Below, piece after piece: positions 1 through 6,962 of a DNA stretch of 9,551 bases. The notes under the pieces were generated by a model. It had not been told where the DNA came from. It saw only the letters and a program-made list of their open reading frames with translations, and did no database searches. The stretch is taken from the NCBI GenBank assembly GCA_025450255.1, contig JANWHV010000150.1:1-9551 (forward strand), written 5' to 3'. The number at the start of each line of letters is the position of its first letter. Within the stretch, counting starts at the first letter, position 1. Origin of the DNA: Chloroflexota bacterium. GTDB taxonomy: Bacteria > Chloroflexota > UBA5177 > JANWHV01. The position numbers and the translations under genes were made by a program.

Positions 1-341
1 ATAGCGCGCGCAGCGGCTTGATACATTGAGTATTCGGCAATCTGCCTGGCAAGTAGGGTCGCGTCATCTCGATCATCGCCTATGCCGTTTAAGAACTCGT
101 CGCGGAAGAGAAGCGCGCGCGACTTAATCAGCAGTAGGCGCGCGGCGACGGCGACAAATTCGCCGGTGGTCGAAAGATCGGCGGCGCCGCCGGACGCGAC
201 GAGAGCGACGAACTGGTCGGCAACAGCCGCGATAGAGACCCGAGTAACTTCCAGTTCGTTCTTCTCGATTAAATGGAGGAGGAGCGGCAGCGGCCCCTCA
301 AAGTCGGTGAGACTAAGGTAAAACGCGTCGAGCGACGACAT
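1..341 (-). CDS. scpA: Segregation and condensation protein A (ScpA), N-terminal part, cut by window edge
   Basis: ScpA is the kleisin subunit that joins the SMC dimer and ScpB in the bacterial condensin complex that organises and segregates the chromosome. Reading the minus strand from ATG at 341-339 gives 113 complete codons without a stop to the window edge. Residues 14-27 read FEGPLPLLLHLIEK, the family's N-terminal SMC-binding signature (usually FEGPLDLLLHLI, so an Asp is replaced by Pro here). Residues around 70-95 carry the second hallmark, a helix reading VAARLLLIKSRALLF. The start is fixed by the junction with the M50 gene: its TGA stop (343-341) shares base A341 with this ATG, so translational coupling is likely. 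M50 protease next to scpA is a common arrangement in Gram-positive-type bacteria. The C-terminal winged-helix part lies outside the window. Confidence 0.9.
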   Translation of the reverse strand, partial: MSSLDAFYLSLTDFEGPLPLLLHLIEKNELEVTRVSIAAVADQFVALVASGGAADLSTTGEFVAVAARLLLIKSRALLFRDEFLNGIGDDRDDATLLARQIAEYSMYQAAARA

Positions 342-1063
342 CACAGGTTGGACAGCAACTGCTCCAATTTATCCACGAACGGGTAGAGCGTGTTGCCGAG
401 AATGTGGATATAGGGATCGAAGATGAACAGCAGGAGCAGAATGTATGGGCCGTACATCACAAAGGTGCGAAGCTCGTACCTCGTTTTGGCGGTAAAGAAT
501 CCTGAAAGGATCGTCCATCCATCCAGCGGTGGCAGTGGAATAAGGTTCAGCACGAACAATATGAGGTTGTAATACATCATCAAGTTCACGAAGTCGAACA
601 GAGGCTTACTGCCATACAGCCCGATTCCGGTTATATTGCCGGCGCTGTCGGCAATAAAGGACGTGCCCGAGTTAAGCATAATCGCGCACAGTATGGCAAT
701 CAAAAGGTTCATGAGCGGACCGGCCAGCGCGACGATCGCCGGCCCAAACTCGCTCCGCTGGCGCAGCTTTGCCTCATTCACTGGCGTAAAGCCGTAGGTA
801 AAGCCCTGTCCGAACAACGAGAGCAGGACTAGCATGATAATGCCGAATTGGTCCATCTTGCGGAACGGATTGAGCGAGATATGCCCGGCGAGGCGAGGCG
901 TATCGTCGCCGAGCCAGGTAGCCACCAACGCATGGCCGAGCTCGTGCAAATCAATGGCAATGAGCAGCACTAGGAAGATATTGATTTTGAAGGAGATGTC
1001 GTCCGTCTGGACGTTGTAAAAATTCGGAAACAGCGTTCCAACCAGGCCAAATAGATGAATCAC
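341..1063 (-). CDS. Site-2 protease family zinc metalloprotease (M50)
   Basis: This is an integral membrane metalloprotease of the M50/site-2 family; such enzymes cleave membrane-embedded substrates, but the small soluble-tail group found beside scpA has no well-established substrate. The zinc ligands are visible: HELGH (residues 40-44 from the start chosen here) in a hydrophobic helix, and the distal motif NLIPLPPLDGW (173-183) supplying the third ligand Asp. A GPLMNLLIA helix lies between them, and further hydrophobic stretches give about five to six membrane segments. The frame stays open to a GTG at 1114, but I prefer the GTG at 1063-1061 because TAGGAGAGG lies about 8 bases upstream, an excellent ribosome binding site; this gives 240 residues against 257. 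The 1114 start has only a G-rich tract in front of it. It overlaps scpA downstream by one base and is divergent from the FmdB-like gene. Confidence 0.9.
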   Translation of the reverse strand: MIHLFGLVGTLFPNFYNVQTDDISFKINIFLVLLIAIDLHELGHALVATWLGDDTPRLAGHISLNPFRKMDQFGIIMLVLLSLFGQGFTYGFTPVNEAKLRQRSEFGPAIVALAGPLMNLLIAILCAIMLNSGTSFIADSAGNITGIGLYGSKPLFDFVNLMMYYNLILFVLNLIPLPPLDGWTILSGFFTAKTRYELRTFVMYGPYILLLLFIFDPYIHILGNTLYPFVDKLEQLLSNL

Positions 1064-1183
1064 TGGTCCAGCCTCTCCTACGGGCGTATCAATGGGCTTG
1101 CCAAAGTATAGCACCCCCGGCAGTACAGGGCACGCCTATCTTACCCAGTGAAGAACGTCCTATATCATGTCGGATAGGATCCC

Positions 1184-1192
1184 TGGTACAAT
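1184..1192 (+). promoter_or_regulatory. Possible extended -10 promoter for the FmdB-like gene
   Basis: The sequence TGGTACAAT matches an extended -10 element (TGn followed by TACAAT, five of six bases of TATAAT). It lies in the 203-base divergent space between the M50 protease and the FmdB-like gene, about 75 bases before the latter's ATG. No convincing -35 hexamer is present 16-18 bases upstream, so the call rests on the -10 alone. Confidence 0.3.
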
Positions 1193-1266
1193 TCATGGAG
1201 AGTAGCTGATCAACTAGGCATCCCTAGGTTGGCGCGCGACCACTTATCAGACTCTGGAGTCTCTAC

Positions 1267-1635
1267 ATGCCCGTATATGTATATGCCTGCGCGACGTGCG
1301 GGCATAAATTTGAAACGCGACAGGGCTTCAACGATGCCCCGTTAACATCCTGCCCAGAATGTAGCGCCGGCATCCGACGCGTGGTGCAGCCAGTCGGAAT
1401 CGTTTTTAAGGGCAGCGGCTTCTACAAAAACGACAGCCGGAGCACAACCGAGACGAGTGTGCCGGCGGGCGACAAAAAGCCCGAACCAACGCCAGCCGCG
1501 GCGGACGCATCAGCGCCCGCGGCGGCCGCGCCTTCGTCAAACGGCTCCACTGCCGCGCCTGCAGCGAACTCAACCTCGACGGCAACGTCCGGCGAGTCGA
1601 AACCGAAGGCTGCGAGCACGACATCGGCTACGTAG
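1267..1635 (+). CDS. FmdB-family zinc ribbon protein with long Ala/Pro/Ser/Thr tail
   Basis: The N-terminal 55 residues match the FmdB-type putative regulatory domain: MPVYVYACATCGHKFE, with two CxxC pairs (C8/C11 and C29/C32) forming a zinc ribbon, and the family's FKGSGFY ending (residues 47-53). The family was named from a putative regulator of formamidase/amidase genes, but most members have no proven target. After residue 55 the protein turns into about 65 residues of low-complexity Ala, Pro, Ser, Thr and Lys, probably disordered; short variable tails are common in the family, this one is rather long. GGAG at 1256-1259, eight bases before the ATG, supports the start. It converges with the 118-residue gene to its right, with 34 bases between the stops. 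Confidence 0.88.
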   Translation: MPVYVYACATCGHKFETRQGFNDAPLTSCPECSAGIRRVVQPVGIVFKGSGFYKNDSRSTTETSVPAGDKKPEPTPAAADASAPAAAAPSSNGSTAAPAANSTSTATSGESKPKAASTTSAT

Positions 1636-1669
1636 AGCGACCTTGATCACGCGAAAACGAGAGGCACGA

Positions 1670-2026
1670 TCAGGGGCGGCGTTGCCGCTCCTTCTCTTTT
1701 TGCTTCTTGTAGAAGTTGTGGGTGTGTTGCGGCTTGAGATCCTGATCGGTTGTAGCGTCCGGTACGTCGTCGTCCCGGCGTGACGGGCGCTGTTCGTCCA
1801 GATCGCCGGCCAGCGCCAGGATATCCATTTCGACCTGATGATTGTTCAGTACGGCACGCTGGCGAAGAAGGTGGCGGAGCATCATTGGCTGGGAAACTGA
1901 CAATGGATTGTCACGTTCCGGTTCAGCATTGGTGATCAGACCATCGAGAACCGCGATGGTGGCCGCGGTCGCGCCGCGCCGCTCCAATTCGTCGCGAATC
2001 TCGTGAAGTTGGTCGTAAATGTTCAC
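1670..2026 (-). CDS. Hypothetical protein with helical core and basic C-terminal tail
   Basis: I do not recognise this 118-residue family. The N-terminal half (residues 3-80) looks helical and amphipathic, with segments such as IYDQLHEIRDELERRG and MLRHLLRQRAVLNNHQVEMD; the middle (80-100) is acidic and polar, and the end is strongly basic (KKQKEKERQRR, residues 107-117), which could suit nucleic-acid or ribosome contact, though that is speculation. The frame is open to a TTG at 2062, but the GTG at 2026-2024 is preferred because GGGGGAG sits about nine bases before it. It follows pfp on the same strand after a 126-base gap, so it could be the second gene of that transcript. No transmembrane segment or cysteine pair is seen. 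That it is a real gene is supported by its sensible start signal and the lack of a better frame on either strand. Confidence 0.6.
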   Translation of the reverse strand: MNIYDQLHEIRDELERRGATAATIAVLDGLITNAEPERDNPLSVSQPMMLRHLLRQRAVLNNHQVEMDILALAGDLDEQRPSRRDDDVPDATTDQDLKPQHTHNFYKKQKEKERQRRP

Positions 2027-2152
2027 CGTGCCGCACTCCCCCAGAGCCGCCCTGGACGCCAATCAGACCTCGTCGCGGTGCCTTCTCCACCACCATTGTA
2101 TCCGTGCCCGAATCGTGCGCGCAACCGTGCTACGTGACAAGAAGTCGCGATC

Positions 2153-3340
2153 CTAGCCGGATAAACGGGCGTACGGGAGCAATGGCGGGCCGATCAAAGG
2201 CCGCGCGTAGGAGATAAAGGCGTCGGTCACGCCGAAGGGAGTGCCGCCGAGGAACTCGTCCGGCATCAGGCGATGCTTGTTCGCCACTTCGACCAGCGGT
2301 ACCGCTATCGTTTCGCACGCGTACTCGCCTTTCAGGCGCCGGAAACCAACCATGCAGCCACTTCTGCCCTCGACCGCATAGCGAACCGCGGTCGCACCCG
2401 CCATATATGCTTCTTCAATATCTATTGGTGACAAAAGCGCGCCGCTCATGCGCTGCAACGTGCCGGGCTTATCGAAACGCGCCTTAACGCCTAGAGCTTG
2501 ACCAACCGCCGTGACCAGCGCGGCCGCGGCGCCCTGGATAACGGGATGGCCAAAAGCATCGACGGCGGTTACGTCATGCAGGCCGCCGATAGCCGCACCT
2601 GTCGCATCGCGCACTGTTTCCGAGACCACCGCCACCGCGTAGCCATACTCGCGGTAGGCGGCGGCGATCGCGTCTACGAAGGCAGGCACGCTCAATGGCC
2701 GCTCCGGGAGACACAAAACATGTGGGGCGCGGCTCGGCTCCGTTTTACCTAGAATGCTTGACGCCACCAACCAGCCCGCGTCTCGGCCCATGACCTCGAT
2801 GATCTTGATCGGATCGCTCAGTCGCATGGCCTCGGTGTCCAGACCCGCGTCCTGCGTCGATTGGGCGAGGTAGCGGGCGGCGCTCCCATAGCCAGGACAA
2901 TGGTCCGTGCCTGGCAGATCGTTGTCAATTGTCTTGGGGACCGATACCACACGCAAATCGTAACCCGCGGCTTTGGCGGCTTGGTGCAGCCCGTGCGCGG
3001 TATCGGCCGAATCGTTGCCGCCAATGTAGAGAAAGTAGCGGCAGTCAAGCTCGATCAGCGCCGACAGGAGTTGTGCCCGCTCGTCGTCGTCGAGCTTGCG
3101 GCGACACGATCCAAGCGCCGCGGACGGTGTGTTCTTAAGGCGCGGCCAGATCGCCGGGTCTTGCTTCCCTAGATCGATGAGATCGCCTTTCAGCAGGCCG
3201 TCAACACCAAAACGCGCGCCGAGGACGCTGCCGATTTCGCCTGCCGCACTCGCGGATTCCACCACGCCGGCCAGGCTGGCGTTTATCGCCGCGGTCGGTC
3301 CGCCCGACTGCGCGACCACTAAACTGGGAAGTTTGCGCAT
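2153..3340 (-). CDS. pfp: 6-phosphofructokinase, probably pyrophosphate-dependent
   Basis: It phosphorylates fructose 6-phosphate to the 1,6-bisphosphate; with PPi as donor the step is reversible, so it can serve glycolysis and gluconeogenesis in the cytoplasm. Visible motifs (395-residue numbering): N-terminal phosphate loop QSGGPTAAIN (11-20), YIGGNDS (105-111), catalytic PKTIDND (135-141) with the proton-accepting Asp of TID, PGYGSAARY (149-157), MGRDAGW (184-190) for substrate binding, and PGTLQRMSG (292-300). The Asp after GGN and the Lys of PKTIDND are the two residues known to mark PPi-type rather than ATP-type enzymes, where both are Gly. Asn stands where many relatives have the metal-binding Asp. 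An upstream TTG at 3343 is in frame but the adjacent ATG at 3340-3338 is the natural start; its ribosome binding site is weak (GGA seven bases upstream). Length is normal for a short-chain PFK. Confidence 0.92.
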   Translation of the reverse strand: MRKLPSLVVAQSGGPTAAINASLAGVVESASAAGEIGSVLGARFGVDGLLKGDLIDLGKQDPAIWPRLKNTPSAALGSCRRKLDDDERAQLLSALIELDCRYFLYIGGNDSADTAHGLHQAAKAAGYDLRVVSVPKTIDNDLPGTDHCPGYGSAARYLAQSTQDAGLDTEAMRLSDPIKIIEVMGRDAGWLVASSILGKTEPSRAPHVLCLPERPLSVPAFVDAIAAAYREYGYAVAVVSETVRDATGAAIGGLHDVTAVDAFGHPVIQGAAAALVTAVGQALGVKARFDKPGTLQRMSGALLSPIDIEEAYMAGATAVRYAVEGRSGCMVGFRRLKGEYACETIAVPLVEVANKHRLMPDEFLGGTPFGVTDAFISYARPLIGPPLLPYARLSG

Positions 3341-3412
3341 CAAAAGTCCGTGCTCCGTTCTGACTATTAACGTGCTGGAGAATGCTCAGTGGCGATGAGC
3401 CGGCACGCAATC

Positions 3413-3444
3413 GTTGCTACGTGCTGTGCTATAATCGTAGCAAC
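3413..3444. promoter_or_regulatory. Perfect 9-bp inverted repeat, candidate operator around a promoter
   Basis: GTTGCTACG at 3413-3421 and its exact reverse complement CGTAGCAAC at 3436-3444 are separated by 14 bases. The spacer contains an extended -10 element, so the arms would lie at about -29 to -21 and -6 to +3 of the plus-strand transcript. Arm centres are 23 bp apart, near two helical turns, as expected for a dimeric regulator on one DNA face. It lies between pfp (minus) and the GNAT-like/R3H operon (plus) and could control either or both. I found no other copy of the arm in the window. Confidence 0.5.
3427..3435 (+). promoter_or_regulatory. Extended -10 promoter for the GNAT-like/R3H ATPase operon
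   Basis: TGCTATAAT is a perfect extended -10 element (TGn plus consensus TATAAT). No -35 match is seen at 16-18 bases upstream, which extended -10 promoters can tolerate. Transcription would begin near 3442, leaving a leader of about 180 bases before the ATG at 3623. It sits wholly inside the loop of the 3413-3444 inverted repeat. Confidence 0.5.
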
Positions 3445-3581
3445 ATTGAGCGTCGGCACCAGACGGCAAGGTGGTGGGCGCGGCATCTCTTGACGGTTGA
3501 ACGCACGGCGTTGTCGACGGATGGCATGCCGCTTTGACGAGTTTTTTGAGGCATTTCCTCCGCGGTAGTTGGTCACGGGTC

Positions 3582-3617
3582 GGGAATGTTCTTTCGCGCA
3601 ATCATTCCCCTGGGGGA
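3582..3617 (+). repeat. Leader inverted repeat beside the ribosome binding site
   Basis: GGGAATG (3582-3588) and CATTCCC (3603-3609) are exact reverse complements separated by 14 bases, able to form a 7-bp stem in the mRNA. The ribosome binding site GGGGGA (3612-3617) follows at once. The CCC at the end of the right arm could instead pair with the G tract of the ribosome binding site (3614-3616) across a small loop, so the two pairings compete. Confidence 0.35.
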
Positions 3618-3622
3618 CTTCA

Positions 3623-4720
3623 ATGGGGGTGCACTCGGCCAGGCTATCCGATTTGCCGGCCATCCGAAGGCTCGATCGAATCGACGGCGCGTCGGTCCTT
3701 TCGCCACCAGGGTCGGATAGGCAACCAACCGCGGCCAGCTTGACGGTTTTGTCGAATTGGCGCAGCATTGGCCAGCGCACCGAAACCCTGGTGCTGGCGG
3801 ACACCAGTGGCGCACGCGGTTTTGTACAAGCTCGCGCGCGCCCTGGTCGCGAATCGTGGAACATTTTACGGCTGGCCTGCGTGGCGCCCGACCTGGCAGG
3901 CTGGGACAGGGCGTGCTCGGATCTCCTTGACAATATTTGCGCTGCCACGGCCCAGCGAGGCGCGCTGCGAACGTTTGCGCGCATTCCAGCCGAAAGTCAG
4001 CAAATCGGATTGCTTGGCGACTGCGCGTTCCGCCAATACGCTATCGAGATTACCCATCGCGGCGCCTTGAGCACGCTCATTGGCCGCGCGCCCGAGTCAG
4101 GCGACGATATCAGGGTAAGACATCCACGAGACGCGTGGGACATTTTTTCGCTCTATTGCGCGGTGACGCCCGCCCTTGTACGCCACGCTGAAGGACGCAG
4201 TTTGAAGGAGTGGACTCCAACGCGTCGCCTGCAAACCACCTTTCGCCGTTGGCGTGTCACAAGAGAGGCCGTAATGGGGGAGCCGGGGAATCTGCAGGCG
4301 TGGATCCGCTGGAAGCCCTGCCGAGCGTATGGAGACCAGACCCTGGATATCATGGCGCGACCCGAGGCGGTGGATCGTTTGGGAGAACTGTTGCGTTACG
4401 CGTCGGAGTATCTTGGTCTTGATGCAAACTGTGCCACGATATGCAGAGCACGTGAGTATGATGGTCGGATCTCCGCTACACTAGATGAGGCAGGATTCGA
4501 CTCCATTCTGCGTGAGACGTTGCTCGTGCGCCACACGGTCGCCCGCGTGACGGAACGCCAGTTGCTGGTCGCGGCGTTACGCGCGCAGGGCCTGGGAATC
4601 GATATTTCACACTACGGAGGCGGCGCTGAACCCATCCACCAGTTGTCATCAAGTAGGGAAACAGAACTCTATCACAATGACCACTATGACAGATATGACC
4701 GAGCGAGTTATTACGGATGA
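3623..4720 (+). CDS. Tandem GNAT-like protein of unknown substrate
   Basis: A 365-residue protein that looks like two diverged GNAT acetyltransferase folds in tandem. First half: a typical GNAT opening ([20 protein letters not shown], residues 3-22), a central strand region [18 protein letters not shown] (56-72), then [12 protein letters not shown] (79-90) followed by a helix, and an end resembling the GNAT 'GF-x-x-Y-x-x-E' strand ([10 protein letters not shown], 134-143). Second half: AWIRWKPC (226-233), a helix, and [19 protein letters not shown] (287-305). The classical acetyl-CoA pyrophosphate loop (Q/RxxGxG/A) is not evident in either half, so enzymatic activity is doubtful; a structural or binding role is possible. 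ATG at 3623 is chosen because GGGGGA lies five bases upstream; the frame extends to a TTG at 3569 with no such site. The last 15 or so residues, rich in Tyr, His and Asp, are read from bases that also encode the start of the next gene. The fold assignment is inference from pattern, not alignment. Confidence 0.65.
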   Translation: MGVHSARLSDLPAIRRLDRIDGASVLSPPGSDRQPTAASLTVLSNWRSIGQRTETLVLADTSGARGFVQARARPGRESWNILRLACVAPDLAGWDRACSDLLDNICAATAQRGALRTFARIPAESQQIGLLGDCAFRQYAIEITHRGALSTLIGRAPESGDDIRVRHPRDAWDIFSLYCAVTPALVRHAEGRSLKEWTPTRRLQTTFRRWRVTREAVMGEPGNLQAWIRWKPCRAYGDQTLDIMARPEAVDRLGELLRYASEYLGLDANCATICRAREYDGRISATLDEAGFDSILRETLLVRHTVARVTERQLLVAALRAQGLGIDISHYGGGAEPIHQLSSSRETELYHNDHYDRYDRASYYG

Positions 4721-6290
4721 TCTGCAAGTCCTCGTTCAAGCCCTTCCACCCCACATTGCCGCCGCCGTGCGTGACACGGCAGGCCAGGAGGATTTACTCG
4801 AAATCGTAATGGACCTCGGGCGCATGCCCTCGGTCCGCTTTCGAAGCGGCGAGCACCTTCTGAGCGGCCTGATGGTTGAGGCGTCCGACATTGAATATGT
4901 GATTGACCACATCGGCGACTTCGGCGATGACAATCGCGCCGGCATCGAGCGCACCCTGCATCGTATCTCGGCGATACGGAATCGCAAGGGCCGCGTCATC
5001 GGGCTCACCTGCCGGGTCGGCCGCGCCGTTACCGGTACGATTGCGATCATTCGGGACATCATCGAGTCGGGCCAGAGCCTCCTGTTGCTGGGACGTCCGG
5101 GCGTCGGCAAGACCACGATGCTCCGCGAGGTTGCCCGCGTGCTTGCCGACGAATTTCATAAGCGCGTGGTCATCGTCGACACTTCCAACGAAATCGCGGG
5201 CGACGGTGATATTCCCCATCCCGGTATTGGCGGCGCTCGCCGGATGCAAGTGGCAACGCCCGCCAGCCAGCACGCGGTGATGATCGAGGCGGTCGAGAAC
5301 CATATGCCGCAAGTTATCGTGATTGACGAAATCGGTACGGAACTTGAAGCGCAAGCCGCCAGAACCATTGCGGAACGCGGCGTTCAACTGGTGGGGACGG
5401 CGCACGGCAACACGCTTGAGAACTTGATGCAGAATCCAACCTTGAGCGATCTAGTGGGCGGTATCCAAACCGTCACCCTGGGTGACGAGGAAGCGCGACG
5501 GCGCGGCACGCAAAAATCCGTGCTGGAGCGGAAGGCGCCGCCGACCTTTGACGTAGTGGTAGAGATTCAGGATTGGTATCACGTCACTGTTCACAATGAC
5601 GTGGCATCCGTCGTCGATGCACTATTGCTCGGGCGACCGGTGAGCGCGCAGGTGCGCACGCGCTCCGACGACGGCACTATCGCCGTTCACGATCAAGCGC
5701 CGCGTCGCGATCATTTGGATCACATCGCATCCGGCCGAGCCGGCGCTACAGTCGCCATGGGGCTTGGCGCCGGGCGAGGCGGAGATGTCAACCCGTTGCA
5801 GCCGCTCCGCATCTATCCCTTTGGCGTCAGCCGGCCCAAGCTCGAGCAGGCGGCCAAGGAACTGAGAGTGCCGGTGACGCTCGCGGTTGACGCGGCCAAC
5901 GCGGATCTCGTCATCACGCTCAAGCCGTATTTCCGCCGGAAACCGCAATTATTGCGGGATGCCGAGACGAGCGGTACGCCGATCTACGTGCTGAAGAACA
6001 ATACCGGCTCACAGATGCAGACCGCGCTCGCCGGTGTATTCAACCTCGAGGCGCCGCAGCCGTCCGGCAGCGCCGACCCGGACATGCAGTCGGTCGCGAT
6101 GCAAGAAGCCGAAGATGCCATCAATCAGGTGATGGAAGGCAGCCCCGCCGTGGATCTCAATCCGCAAAATCCGTACATCCGCCGTCTACAACATCGTATG
6201 GCTGAGCGTTACAACCTGGGCTCGCGCAGTCATGGTCGAGAACCTCAGCGCAGGGTCCGTATTCTCGCGCCGGGTGTTCAGACTCCCTGA
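4677..6290 (+). CDS. SpoIIIAA/Ycf45-like AAA ATPase with C-terminal R3H domain
   Basis: A cytoplasmic P-loop ATPase related to sporulation protein SpoIIIAA and cyanobacterial/plastid Ycf45, fused to an R3H single-stranded nucleic-acid-binding domain. Order in the 537 residues: N-terminal domain (10-115); Walker [10 protein letters not shown] (139-147); [15 protein letters not shown] (164-178); Walker B VIVIDEIG (213-220); sensor-like [12 protein letters not shown] (239-250); a second alpha/beta module (about 375-457); an acidic linker (460-495); then R3H with [19 protein letters not shown] (498-516), where R502 and H506 form the RxxxH signature, ending [11 protein letters not shown]. The precise role of non-sporulation members is unknown. 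Three ATGs, nine bases apart (4677, 4686, 4695), could each start it; none has a strong ribosome binding site, and all overlap the end of the upstream gene (44, 35 or 26 bases), so coupling is likely. tmk follows two bases after its stop. Confidence 0.92.
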   Translation: MTTMTDMTERVITDDLQVLVQALPPHIAAAVRDTAGQEDLLEIVMDLGRMPSVRFRSGEHLLSGLMVEASDIEYVIDHIGDFGDDNRAGIERTLHRISAIRNRKGRVIGLTCRVGRAVTGTIAIIRDIIESGQSLLLLGRPGVGKTTMLREVARVLADEFHKRVVIVDTSNEIAGDGDIPHPGIGGARRMQVATPASQHAVMIEAVENHMPQVIVIDEIGTELEAQAARTIAERGVQLVGTAHGNTLENLMQNPTLSDLVGGIQTVTLGDEEARRRGTQKSVLERKAPPTFDVVVEIQDWYHVTVHNDVASVVDALLLGRPVSAQVRTRSDDGTIAVHDQAPRRDHLDHIASGRAGATVAMGLGAGRGGDVNPLQPLRIYPFGVSRPKLEQAAKELRVPVTLAVDAANADLVITLKPYFRRKPQLLRDAETSGTPIYVLKNNTGSQMQTALAGVFNLEAPQPSGSADPDMQSVAMQEAEDAINQVMEGSPAVDLNPQNPYIRRLQHRMAERYNLGSRSHGREPQRRVRILAPGVQTP

Positions 6291-6292
6291 CG

Positions 6293-6919
6293 ATGTTCAT
6301 CACGTTTGAGGGGCCCGAAGGCGCCGGCAAGACCGTGAATATTGCCTGGCTTGCCCAGTGGCTCCTGGACCAGGGCCATGGCGTGGTATTGGCGCGCGAG
6401 CCCGGCGGCACCGCGCTTGGCGAGCGCATTCGCGATTTGCTTCTGGACGGCCTGTCACCGCCTGAGCCACATGCTGCGCTCCTGCTGTTTGAGGCGGCGC
6501 GCGCGCAGCTTGTGCATGATGTGATCAAGCCGGCTTTGGCGGCAGGAAACGTGGTGCTGTGCGATCGATTCGCGGACTCGACCCTCGCCTATCAGGGCTA
6601 TGGAGACGGGTTGCCGATCGAGCGCATTACCCAGCTCAACGCGGTCGCCACGGACGGCCTGCGACCGGACCTTACGATATTGCTTGATATCGATCCAGAG
6701 AAGGGCCTGTCACGGCGCCGCTCCTCGGCCGCATGGAACGAAATCGACGCGCGAGATCTTGCCTTCCACCGGCGAGTCCGGGACGGATTCGTGGCCCTCG
6801 CTCGTCAAGAGCCGGACCGATGGCTTGTCGTGGACGCGGACCAACCATTAGCCGAAGTCCGAGAAAGCATTGTGGCGAGGTTGTCCATGTGGCAGAATGT
6901 GCAAAAGGCCATCGGGTAA
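6293..6919 (+). CDS. tmk: Thymidylate kinase
   Basis: Phosphorylates dTMP to dTDP with ATP, the essential step of dTTP supply for both salvage and de novo routes. At 208 residues it has the normal length. Motifs: P-loop GPEGAGKT (7-14), REPGGT (35-40) for dTMP binding, DRF (91-93, usually DRY or DRF), DSTLAYQG (95-102), and a LID segment rich in basic residues (RRRSS at 141-145, followed by R154, R160, R161) as in bacterial type II enzymes whose P-loop lacks the Arg. The residues after the P-loop are Val-Asn, where most family members have Thr-Gln, a mild oddity. The ATG starts two bases after the upstream TGA and has no clear ribosome binding site of its own, so re-initiation by ribosomes finishing the R3H ATPase is likely. 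Confidence 0.95.
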   Translation: MFITFEGPEGAGKTVNIAWLAQWLLDQGHGVVLAREPGGTALGERIRDLLLDGLSPPEPHAALLLFEAARAQLVHDVIKPALAAGNVVLCDRFADSTLAYQGYGDGLPIERITQLNAVATDGLRPDLTILLDIDPEKGLSRRRSSAAWNEIDARDLAFHRRVRDGFVALARQEPDRWLVVDADQPLAEVRESIVARLSMWQNVQKAIG

Positions 6920-6938
6920 GGGTTACGGACTATAGGCC

Positions 6939-6957
6939 ACCTCGATCCAAGAGAGGT
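6939..6957 (+). repeat. Short hairpin over the darA ribosome binding site
   Basis: ACCTC (6939-6943) is the exact complement of GAGGT (6953-6957), with a nine-base loop. The right arm is the core of the ribosome binding site of darA, whose ATG is at 6963. A five-pair stem is weak and may occur by chance, since any stretch complementary to the site would give it. Confidence 0.3.
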
Positions 6958-6962
6958 ACTGT

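Noticed and set aside
82..321. A 79-codon plus-strand frame at the left edge
   Set aside because: It is antisense to scpA, whose minus-strand translation matches the family signature clearly.
1214..1227. Inverted repeat CTAGG-CATC-CCTAG upstream of the FmdB-like gene
   Set aside because: Five-base arms at this spacing are expected by chance in a window of this size, and no promoter or ribosome binding site coincides with it.
1457..1783. A 108-codon plus-strand frame overlapping the FmdB-like tail
   Set aside because: It is the +1 frame of a low-complexity GC-rich repeat tract, giving an Arg/Pro-rich product; the FmdB-like frame has a start signal and a family match.
3367..3984. A 205-codon open frame on the minus strand across the pfp/GNAT-like intergenic region
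   Set aside because: Its composition is low in hydrophobic core and rich in Arg, Ser and Pro, it runs through the promoter and inverted repeat, and it is antisense to the better-supported GNAT-like gene.
4794..5405. A 203-codon open frame on the minus strand inside the R3H ATPase gene
   Set aside because: It lies fully antisense to a strongly conserved gene, has no recognisable motif, and open antisense frames are expected in GC-rich coding DNA.
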